From MKRK01 sp001896915 (GTDB lineage Bacteria; Bacillota; Clostridia; Oscillospirales; Acutalibacteraceae), in NCBI GenBank assembly GCA_937973935.1, contig CALJJF010000207.1, positions 1 to 12,721 of the forward strand: a DNA stretch of 12,721 bases, written 5' to 3'. Both the position numbers and the translations under genes were made by a program. Shown here in pieces: positions 6,938-12,721 of this stretch (position 1 is the first letter of the stretch; each line of letters starts with the position of its first letter). The notes beneath the pieces are model-generated. The model did not search any database, was not told the DNA's origin, and worked only from the letters and a program-made list of their open reading frames with translations.

Positions 6938-6962
6938 GGTGCGGATGTGTCAATCCTGCACC
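6938..6962 (+). repeat. Intercistronic hairpin between metA and metY
   Basis: GGTGCGGAT (6938-6946) pairs with ATCC plus GCACC (6953-6962) through a six-base loop with one bulged T. No T run follows on the plus strand; the downstream sequence is A-rich. It is therefore not an intrinsic terminator for metA transcription and may be an mRNA processing or stability element. No promoter of good quality is visible in 6884-7027. Confidence 0.45.
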
Positions 6963-7027
6963 GCCCACAAACCAAATAAACAGAAAAAATAAAAAATTTA
7001 TAAAAATGATTGAAAGAGGTAATGAAA

Positions 7028-8311
7028 ATGAGCAGAAATTTCAAATTTGAAACGTTACAGGTCCATGTGGGACAGGAAAAACCGGACAGCGCAACCGACG
7101 CGCGCGCCGTGCCGATTTACCAGACCTCGTCTTATGTTTTCCCCAACGCAGAAAGCGCAGCCAACCGTTTCGGACTGACCGAAGGCGGCAACATCTACAC
7201 CCGCATCATGAACCCCACCTCCGACGTATTTGAACAGCGCATTGCAGCCCTCGAAGGCGGCGTGGCGGCTCTGGCGGTTGCTTCCGGTGCCGCTGCCATC
7301 ACCTATGCGGTGCAGAACATTGCCACGGCGGGTGACCATATCGTCGCCGCAAAAACTCTGTACGGCGGCACCTACAATCTCTTTGCCCACACGCTGGAGG
7401 ATTTCGGCATCACCACCACCTTTGTGGACCCGGACAAGGACGGCGCCTTTGAAGAAGCCATCAAGGAAAACACCAAGCTGATCTTCATCGAATCCCTCGG
7501 CAATCCCAATTCCAATCTCATTGACATTCAAAAGACAGCCGATGTCGCCCACAAGCACGGCATCCCGCTGCTGATTGACAATACCTTTACCACTCCCTAT
7601 CTGCTTCGTCCTATTGAATACGGTGCCGATATCGTCATCCATTCCGCCACCAAATTCATCGGCGGTCACGGCACCTCCATTGGCGGCGTGATCGTTGACA
7701 GCGGTAAATTCAACTGGGCCCAGAGCGATAAATTTCCCGGTCTGTCCAAGCCCAACCCCAGCTATCACGGGGTTGTGTTCACCGAAGCCGTGGGCAACCT
7801 GGCGTATATCATCAAAGCCAGAGTCACCCTGCTGCGTGACACCGGCGCGGCCCTTGCCCCGCTGAACTCCTTCTTGTTCCTACAGGGGCTGGAGACCTTG
7901 TCCCTGCGTATTGAACGCCACATTGAAAATACCAAAAAGGTGGTGGAGTTTTTAACAAAGCACCCCAAAGTGGAGCGCGTCAACCATCCTTCCCTCCCCG
8001 ACAGCATTCACAAAGAGCTGTATGACCGCTATTTCCCCAAGGGCGCCGGCTCCATCTTTACCTTTGAAATCAAGGGCGGCGCAGAAGACGCCAAGGCATT
8101 TATTGATAAGCTCGAGGTTTTCTCATTGCTTGCCAATGTCGCTGACGTAAAATCTCTGGTCATCCACCCTGCCAGCACCACCCATTCCCAGCTGTCCGAG
8201 TCGGAGCTTCTCGACTCCGGCATCAAACCAAACACCATCCGCCTCTCCGTCGGCACCGAGCATATTGACGATATCCTGTTTGATCTTCAATACGCTTTGG
8301 ATAACATTTGA
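7028..8311 (+). CDS. metY: O-acetylhomoserine sulfhydrylase (aminocarboxypropyltransferase)
   Basis: PLP enzyme that makes homocysteine from O-acetyl-homoserine and sulfide (direct sulfhydrylation), with acetate released. At 427 residues it has the length of MetY, which is longer than the ~390-residue cystathionine synthases and lyases. The N-terminus FETLQVHVGQEKPDSATDARAVPIYQTSSYVF is typical of MetY. NIYTRIMNPTSDVFEQRIAALEGG binds the cofactor phosphate, IESLGNPNSNLIDI follows, the ring-stacking region is LLIDNTFTTPYLLRP, and the Schiff-base Lys209 is in HSATKFIGGHG. The start is set at ATG 7028 because GAGG is eight nt upstream; ATG 7022 is too close to that site. It pairs logically with the acetyl-type MetA immediately upstream and probably shares its transcript. 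Codon use is more GC-rich than in the leader region. Confidence 0.95.
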   Translation: MSRNFKFETLQVHVGQEKPDSATDARAVPIYQTSSYVFPNAESAANRFGLTEGGNIYTRIMNPTSDVFEQRIAALEGGVAALAVASGAAAITYAVQNIATAGDHIVAAKTLYGGTYNLFAHTLEDFGITTTFVDPDKDGAFEEAIKENTKLIFIESLGNPNSNLIDIQKTADVAHKHGIPLLIDNTFTTPYLLRPIEYGADIVIHSATKFIGGHGTSIGGVIVDSGKFNWAQSDKFPGLSKPNPSYHGVVFTEAVGNLAYIIKARVTLLRDTGAALAPLNSFLFLQGLETLSLRIERHIENTKKVVEFLTKHPKVERVNHPSLPDSIHKELYDRYFPKGAGSIFTFEIKGGAEDAKAFIDKLEVFSLLANVADVKSLVIHPASTTHSQLSESELLDSGIKPNTIRLSVGTEHIDDILFDLQYALDNI

Positions 8312-8340
8312 TTATTTCTGTCATTTTCTCTTCCAAAAAC

Positions 8341-8379
8341 CATCATAACCGCAGGTGTTTCTCACCTGCGGTTATGATG
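8341..8379. repeat. Perfect 17-bp inverted repeat downstream of metY
   Basis: CATCATAACCGCAGGTG (8341-8357) and its exact complement (8363-8379) flank a TTTCT loop, in the 102-nt gap between metY and the next gene. On the plus strand no T run follows (CATAGGATAAAC), so it would be a weak intrinsic terminator at best. On the minus strand five Ts follow shortly after the stem, but no minus-strand gene enters it from the right before 9601. It may stop or attenuate read-through, protect the metY mRNA 3' end, or be a protein-binding palindrome. Confidence 0.75.
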
Positions 8380-8413
8380 CATAGGATAAACTACACACGA
8401 GAGAAGAATTACT

Positions 8414-9601
8414 ATGAATAAAGATGACCAAAAACTCGGATTTGGCACAAGGGCAGTGCATGCAGGCAATGAAATTGATAAAGAAACAGGCGCCATCCGA
8501 AGACCCATCACCATGGCCAACAGTTATGAGCTGCCCTATGACCCGTCGGATTTGAACTGGAGCAGTGCCGGAAAAAATATTTATACCAGAAACGGCGGCT
8601 CGAACCAGCAATATTTGCAGGAAAAGCTGGCTTCCCTTGAAAACGGGGAGGACTGCATTGTTCTGGCCAGCGGTGTCGGGGCTCTGTCCGGATTGTTTTT
8701 TGCACTTCTTCAGAGTGGTGATCATATTATCTTTTCATCCGTGACCTATATTGCCGTTTACCGTTTGCTCAACGAGCTGTTAAACAACAAATTTGGTGTG
8801 GAAACCTCATTGGTGGACACCTCTGACCTGGATGCGGTCAGAGCAGCGATACGACCCAACACCAAGCTCATCCACATTGAATCACCCAGCAACCCCACCA
8901 TTGGCATCACCGATATCCGTGCTGTCTCCGAAATCGCCCGCCATCACGGAGTCCTGCTGTCGGTGGACAACACCTTTGCCTCTCCGTATAACCAACGCCC
9001 CATTGAATTGGGCGCCGATTTTTCTGTAGAGAGTCTGACAAAATACATCAATGGACACGGAGATGCCATGGGCGGTGCAATCATTGGCAAAAAAGAGCAT
9101 CTGGACATCATTCGTTCCCAGTCCCAGGTCAATCTGGGCGCCGCCATCAGCCCCTTTAACGCCTGGCTGATCATGCGGGGTGCCGTCACCTTACCCCTTC
9201 GGATGAGACAGCACAGCGAAAGTGCTTTGCAGATTGCACGGTTTTTACAGGGCATAAAAGGCGTCCGTTTTGTTTCCTATCCCGGCTTGGAGAGCCATCC
9301 TGGACATGCAATTGCCAAAAGCCAGATGGAGCATGGCTACGGAGGTGTGCTGTCTTTCGGGCTTTTGGGCGACCACGACACCCACAACCGCTTTGTCAGC
9401 CATTTGCAGATAATCACCTCCGCTGTTTCATTGGGGCACGATGAAAGCCTCATCGTTTTCATCGGAGAACAGGACGAGCGGCAATATTTATATCCCCCGG
9501 AGTTTCATGAGGGTTTCTTCCGTTTCAGCGTCGGGCTGGAAGACACCGTTGACATCATCGGGGATTTAAAGCAAGCATTTCAAAAAGAAAACCTATTCTA
9601 A
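8414..9601 (+). CDS. PLP-dependent trans-sulfuration family enzyme (cystathionine/methionine gamma-lyase-like)
   Basis: A 395-residue member of the Cys/Met metabolism PLP family (fold type I), the length of cystathionine gamma-synthase, cystathionine gamma-lyase and methionine gamma-lyase. The phosphate-binding segment is NIYTRNGGSNQQ (56-66), the ring-contact Asp185 is in LLSVDNTFASP, and the Schiff-base Lys210 is in ESLTKYINGHGDAMGG. The segment SVTYIAVYR (109-117) keeps the Tyr expected before the substrate pocket (Tyr112) but lacks the usual YGGT motif of the metY-encoded paralogue. It belongs to a subgroup with YTRNxGxNQ that I cannot assign to one reaction; homocysteine/methionine gamma-elimination and cystathionine chemistry are both possible. 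ATG 8414 has only a weak GAGAAG ribosome site. It lies downstream of metY behind the 8341-8379 hairpin, so expression may be partly uncoupled. Confidence 0.88.
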   Translation: MNKDDQKLGFGTRAVHAGNEIDKETGAIRRPITMANSYELPYDPSDLNWSSAGKNIYTRNGGSNQQYLQEKLASLENGEDCIVLASGVGALSGLFFALLQSGDHIIFSSVTYIAVYRLLNELLNNKFGVETSLVDTSDLDAVRAAIRPNTKLIHIESPSNPTIGITDIRAVSEIARHHGVLLSVDNTFASPYNQRPIELGADFSVESLTKYINGHGDAMGGAIIGKKEHLDIIRSQSQVNLGAAISPFNAWLIMRGAVTLPLRMRQHSESALQIARFLQGIKGVRFVSYPGLESHPGHAIAKSQMEHGYGGVLSFGLLGDHDTHNRFVSHLQIITSAVSLGHDESLIVFIGEQDERQYLYPPEFHEGFFRFSVGLEDTVDIIGDLKQAFQKENLF

Positions 9602-9623
9602 TCCATTCTAATATTAAAGTACA

Positions 9624-9657
9624 AACCCCTCGGGAATCTTCGATTTCCCGAGGGGTT
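9624..9657. terminator. Bidirectional terminator between convergent genes
   Basis: AACCCCTCGGGAA (9624-9636) and TTCCCGAGGGGTT (9645-9657) form a GC-rich thirteen-pair stem over an eight-base loop. It sits between the stop at 9601 and the stop of the opposing gene at 9666. T runs are short on both sides, but position between convergent genes supports a shared terminator. Confidence 0.85.
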
Positions 9658-9665
9658 AATGGCGC

Positions 9666-11171
9666 CTAAACAATCGCGTTTTCAAAGGACATATTTTCTA
9701 TATAACGCTCCGAAAAATAACTGTCTCCCGAAAGCTCGATATATTGACAGCGGTTGACGATCCTGTCTGCCCTGTCTCTTGTTTTTTCTGACAGTAATAT
9801 CGCGCCGGCACCCTGCCCTGCTCCGTTGCCCACCGTTTCAAGCTTACCGGTAAACGCCTTTGGAAGCAGACCGATGACAACCGCACTTCGTGGGTTGATA
9901 TAAGCGCCGACCCCGCCGGCAATGACCGATTTGTCGATTTCTGTCGTTTCCAGTTCCCCGTATTTCATCAAGGTTTCTATCCCTGCCGCTACGGCGGACT
10001 TCGCCAGCTGGACCTCTCTGATGTCCTGGCGGGTGATGGATATGCTTTCGCTAACGAAAAATTCATCGCTCTGGTCATCCATAAACCTGCCGGTTTCATC
10101 CACTATGCCGGTTTCCACCATCACCGCCACCGCATCAATCAAGCCGGAGCCGCAGATGCCCACGGGCGGTGCGTCGTCGATGGTGGTATATTTCACGCCT
10201 CCGTCATACCACACCCGATTGATTGCGCCGGCTACCGAACCGGTGCCGAACTTTATTTTTGCCCCTTCAAAGGCAGGACCGGCGGCAACGGAGCAGCAAA
10301 AAATCGTATTCCCTTTGCACAGCGCCATTTCCCCGTTGGTTCCGATGTCGATATAAAAAACATGTTCTTTGCTCCTGTCAAGGTTCATGGCAATCAATCC
10401 TGCTGTAATGTCCGCCCCCACATAAGAAGAAATGCAAGGTGGCAGATACACCTCGCCGTCCACCTGCAGCCCCAGCTGATGACCGGCATACATGACGCCG
10501 AAAAGGGACTGCCCCAGATAGGGTGCTTTTGCGATACCGGAAGGATCCAGCCCTGTCAATAAATGCAGCATGGTGGTGTTTCCCACAATCACTGCCGATG
10601 CGATTTTTTTGCCGTATTCCCTGATATATCCGTTGATTTGGGAAACAATACTGTCACCCATCTTACGAAGTGCATCCTGTTCGGCTTCACAGGCGGAAAT
10701 ACGGGAAATCACGTCTGCTCCATAACGCCGTTGTAAATTCAGTCCTGACCGCACATCGGTCATGTTTCCGCTTTTCAGCTCATAAAAATAAACAGCGAGC
10801 GTTGTGGTGCCGATGTCCACCGCAATGCCTGTTTCTCCCGGGCAAAACCCGTTGTCAATCTCCTGTGCGGTTTCCAAAAATCCCGCTTTTGACACGGTTT
10901 TGTATTCGGGCAGCATAATCCTCATGGTGCCGGTACAGTCCGTCAGGCAGGCAAGGCGAGTGCCGCTCACGATCTCACTTCTTGTTAACAAAGCTTGTTC
11001 GGTCTCTGTTACAGGCGGAATTTCCCCGGCAATCTTTACCTTACACTTGCCGCAATGACCGGTTCCGCCGCAAGGCGCATCCACAAATATGCCGTTGTCA
11101 CGCAGCACAGACAGCAGATTTTTTCCTTTATCTGCTTGTATTTTCATTGAGCCGACCTGTATTTCCACCAT
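9666..11171 (-). CDS. RACo/RamA-like corrinoid protein reductive activator (2Fe-2S plus ASKHA ATPase domain)
   Basis: A 501-residue protein with an N-terminal plant-type 2Fe-2S ferredoxin domain: Cys34, Cys40, Cys43 (CGGTGHCGKC) and Cys75 (RLACLT). A large ASKHA-type nucleotide-binding region follows, with GIAVDIGTTTLAVYFY at about 115-130 and YIDIGTNGEMAL at about 274-285, then AAGPAFEGAKI and GICGSGLIDAV. This is the architecture of RACo and related activators, which use ATP to reduce an inactivated Co(II) corrinoid protein to Co(I). It is shorter than classical RACo (about 600 residues or more). The start is ATG 11171 with GAGGTG seven nt upstream; the ATG at 11186 overlaps that ribosome site and is unlikely. 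It is divergent from the DUF1638 gene and ends against the terminator at 9624-9657. The client corrinoid protein is not in the window; methionine synthase MetH or a methyltransferase system are candidates. Confidence 0.9.
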   Translation of the reverse strand: MVEIQVGSMKIQADKGKNLLSVLRDNGIFVDAPCGGTGHCGKCKVKIAGEIPPVTETEQALLTRSEIVSGTRLACLTDCTGTMRIMLPEYKTVSKAGFLETAQEIDNGFCPGETGIAVDIGTTTLAVYFYELKSGNMTDVRSGLNLQRRYGADVISRISACEAEQDALRKMGDSIVSQINGYIREYGKKIASAVIVGNTTMLHLLTGLDPSGIAKAPYLGQSLFGVMYAGHQLGLQVDGEVYLPPCISSYVGADITAGLIAMNLDRSKEHVFYIDIGTNGEMALCKGNTIFCCSVAAGPAFEGAKIKFGTGSVAGAINRVWYDGGVKYTTIDDAPPVGICGSGLIDAVAVMVETGIVDETGRFMDDQSDEFFVSESISITRQDIREVQLAKSAVAAGIETLMKYGELETTEIDKSVIAGGVGAYINPRSAVVIGLLPKAFTGKLETVGNGAGQGAGAILLSEKTRDRADRIVNRCQYIELSGDSYFSERYIENMSFENAIV

Positions 11172-11195
11172 CACAAAACACCTCATTTAAACGTC

Positions 11196-11225
11196 ATTAT
11201 AGCACAGATACCGGCAGGGGAACAA
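11196..11225 (-). promoter_or_regulatory. Promoter of the RACo-like gene
   Basis: On the minus strand, TTGTTC (11225-11220), an 18-bp spacer and a perfect TATAAT (11201-11196) preceded by TGC form an extended -10 promoter. The predicted start lies about 20 nt before the ATG at 11171, so the 5' leader is short and leaves no room for a riboswitch. Confidence 0.7.
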
Positions 11226-11256
11226 TGGAATCTTCATAAAATTCATACTTTTTTTA

Positions 11257-11285
11257 TTGCAATTATCAGTCAAATATATTATTCT
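11257..11285 (+). promoter_or_regulatory. Possible promoter of the DUF1638-glycosyltransferase pair
   Basis: TTGCAA (11257-11262) and TATTCT (11280-11285) are 17 bp apart, about 50 nt before the ATG at 11334. The region is AT-rich and other -10 registers (TATTAT at 11277-11282) are possible, so the exact boxes are uncertain. Confidence 0.4.
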
Positions 11286-11333
11286 TATATAGATACAGAT
11301 ATCCAGATTGAGATAGACGGAAGGGATTACGGA

Positions 11334-12086
11334 ATGCGGCTGAAGCTGATTGCCTGCAAGGTGCTGTGCAGAGAGCTGTGTGAGCTTTCCGCTCCCTCGG
11401 AACACATCGTTGATCTCACCCTCATCCGTCAGGGTTATCACAATGAGCCGGAAACCCTGCGACGCATTTTGCAGGAAACCATCGACGGAATTGACGCCGG
11501 CGACGCTCCCGATCCGTTTCTGTCCCATCAGAACACCCGGACGGATTTTATTTTACTGGGCTACGGACTTTGCTCCGGCGGTGTGACCGGGGTCTCTTCA
11601 AAAAAATATCCGCTTGTCATTCCCCGTGCACATGATTGTATTACGTTATTGTTGGGTTCCAAAGAGCGATATAGGGAGCTGTTTGCCAAATACAGCGGTC
11701 ACGCCTATTGGTACACCCCCGGCTGGATAGAAAACACACCCATGCCGGGCAAGGACAGACAGCATCAGCTTCTGTCCCGATACACCGAAGCATACGGTGA
11801 GGACAATGCTGTCTTTCTCATGGAGACTGAGCAGGCCTGGTACAGGGATTACCGCTATGCCGCTTATATCAAACCCCACAACGGCTCTTATCCCGACTAT
11901 CGCATATTTACGAAGGAATGTGCCGAATTTCTCGGGTGGAGCTACGCCGAAGAGCAGGGTGACATTTCACTGCTGCAACGATTCCTTTCCGGCCATTGGG
12001 ACGAGACGGATTTTCTCATCGTTCCCCCCGGCAAGAGTGCCGTGCCAAGTTATGACGAAAAAATTATTACGCTAAGTGACGCATAA
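11334..12086 (+). CDS. DUF1638 domain-containing protein
   Basis: A 250-residue soluble protein matching the DUF1638 pattern as I recall it: N-terminal LIACKVLCREL, then RQGYHNEPETLRRILQ, LLGYGLCSGG (Cys80), VIPRAHDCITLLLGS (His100, Cys102) and YWYTPGWIE. The family has no proven biochemical role that I can cite. In anaerobes it recurs beside corrinoid methyltransferases and their activators, which fits its position divergent from the RACo-like gene here. Conserved-looking His36, Cys80, His100 and Cys102 could bind a metal; that is inference. ATG 11334 has AAGGGA seven nt upstream. It is followed after 20 nt by a glycosyltransferase gene, most likely on the same transcript, although a functional link between the two is not obvious. 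Confidence 0.85.
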   Translation: MRLKLIACKVLCRELCELSAPSEHIVDLTLIRQGYHNEPETLRRILQETIDGIDAGDAPDPFLSHQNTRTDFILLGYGLCSGGVTGVSSKKYPLVIPRAHDCITLLLGSKERYRELFAKYSGHAYWYTPGWIENTPMPGKDRQHQLLSRYTEAYGEDNAVFLMETEQAWYRDYRYAAYIKPHNGSYPDYRIFTKECAEFLGWSYAEEQGDISLLQRFLSGHWDETDFLIVPPGKSAVPSYDEKIITLSDA

Positions 12087-12106
12087 AAATTCTATGGAGG
12101 TCACCT

Positions 12107-12721
12107 ATGAAACTGAATATCGGTTTGTTTAACGATTCCTTTCCGCCGACCATTGACGGTGTTGCCAATTGCGTTGTCAATTATGCAAGAGTCATTGCGA
12201 AAGGACCCCACGAGTGCTGTGTGGTCACTCCCAAATATCCCAATGTATCCGACGACTATGATTTTGAAGTCTACCGTTACAGCTCCATGCCATTGGAGCA
12301 GCTGATCGGGTACCGTGCTGGTAACCCGTTTTCCCCCGCTACGATCAAAGAGCTGCGAAATAAAAATTTTGATTTGATTCATACCCACGCCCCCTTTGCC
12401 TCCTCTGTGCTGGCAAGCTTTATCTGCAAGGGGCACAAGCGCATTCCCACGGTCTTTACCTATCATACCAAATTTGACATTGAAATCCCCAAACGTGCCA
12501 AAATGAAGCCCATTACCAAAATGGTCAAATGGTTTGCCCTGAACAACATCAACAAGGCCGACGAGGTCTGGATAGTCAGCAAGGGTGCTGTGAAGAGCTT
12601 ACGTGACTTTGGCTATAAAGGCAGCTGTGTGGTGATGCCCAACGGAACAGATTTCCCCAAGGGGATTTCTCCCGATGAAGAAATCCACAAAATCAACGAG
12701 CAGTTTCAAATTGGCAAAGAC
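12107..12721 (+). CDS. Family 4 glycosyltransferase (3' end outside window)
   Basis: The first 205 residues of a GT4-type retaining glycosyltransferase with a GT-B fold. The N-terminal acceptor domain shows MKLNIGLFNDSFPPTIDGVA with the glycine-containing loop, FDLIHTHAPFASSVLAS (HTH motif) and TVFTYHTKFD, followed by NKADEVWIVSKGAVKSL and VVMPNGTDF at the domain hinge. The nucleotide-sugar domain with its EX7E motif lies beyond the right edge. Relatives of this type add hexoses to lipids (diacylglycerol glycosyltransferases) or to cell-surface glycans; the truncated sequence does not decide between them. ATG 12107 has GGAGG six nt upstream. It follows the DUF1638 gene by 20 nt. Confidence 0.9.
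   Translation, partial: MKLNIGLFNDSFPPTIDGVANCVVNYARVIAKGPHECCVVTPKYPNVSDDYDFEVYRYSSMPLEQLIGYRAGNPFSPATIKELRNKNFDLIHTHAPFASSVLASFICKGHKRIPTVFTYHTKFDIEIPKRAKMKPITKMVKWFALNNINKADEVWIVSKGAVKSLRDFGYKGSCVVMPNGTDFPKGISPDEEIHKINEQFQIGKD

Noticed and set aside
6884..7027. Riboswitch or second attenuator before metY
   Set aside because: One hairpin is present but there is no T run, leader frame of note or recognisable aptamer motif.
7055..7768. Minus-strand 237-codon open frame opposite metY
   Set aside because: It is an antisense shadow arising from GC-rich codon use in metY; no domain is recognisable.
11187..11528. Minus-strand frame upstream of the RACo-like gene
   Set aside because: It overlaps the start of the DUF1638 gene and both divergent promoters, and its product has no family features.
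12101..12466. Minus-strand frame opposite the glycosyltransferase
   Set aside because: The plus-strand glycosyltransferase has a strong ribosome site and clear GT4 motifs.
1..12721. CRISPR arrays, tRNA/rRNA genes, insertion sequences or prophage genes
   Set aside because: No direct-repeat arrays, cloverleaf-like sequences, transposase motifs or phage proteins were found in either strand.

Overview
The window looks like a chromosomal stretch from an anaerobic low-to-mid GC Firmicute, most likely a clostridial (Oscillospirales-like) bacterium. The reasons are the split GlgC/GlgD ADP-glucose pyrophosphorylase, strong AGGAGG-type ribosome binding sites, sigma-A-like promoters with TGn extensions, and the pairing of a RACo-like corrinoid activator with a DUF1638 protein. 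Taxonomy is inferred from gene content only.

Left block (1-3846, minus strand): a glycogen synthesis operon glgB-glgC-glgD read leftwards from a good promoter at 3818-3846. glgB and glgC overlap by 17 nt and glgD runs off the left edge. Centre-left (4023-5637, plus strand): a Gfo/Idh/MocA-type dehydrogenase followed by an AT-rich 166-residue orphan protein.

Centre (5651-9601, plus strand): a methionine/sulfur cluster. A near-consensus promoter drives a leader that encodes a 43-residue peptide with six Met and four Cys in one 14-residue run, then a strong intrinsic terminator directly in front of metA. An alternative RNA pairing can break that terminator. This has the full layout of a ribosome-mediated attenuator tuned to Met and Cys, and is the most interesting item here. 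MetA carries Glu111, which marks acetyl-CoA use. metY (O-acetylhomoserine sulfhydrylase) follows and matches that product. A second PLP enzyme of the trans-sulfuration family comes after a perfect 17-bp hairpin.

Right block: a convergent terminator (9624-9657) separates this cluster from a minus-strand ASKHA/2Fe-2S corrinoid-activation protein (9666-11171). Divergent from it are a DUF1638 gene and a family 4 glycosyltransferase that runs off the right edge. The corrinoid activator may serve cobalamin-dependent methionine synthase, which would tie the right block to the methionine cluster; that link is inference.
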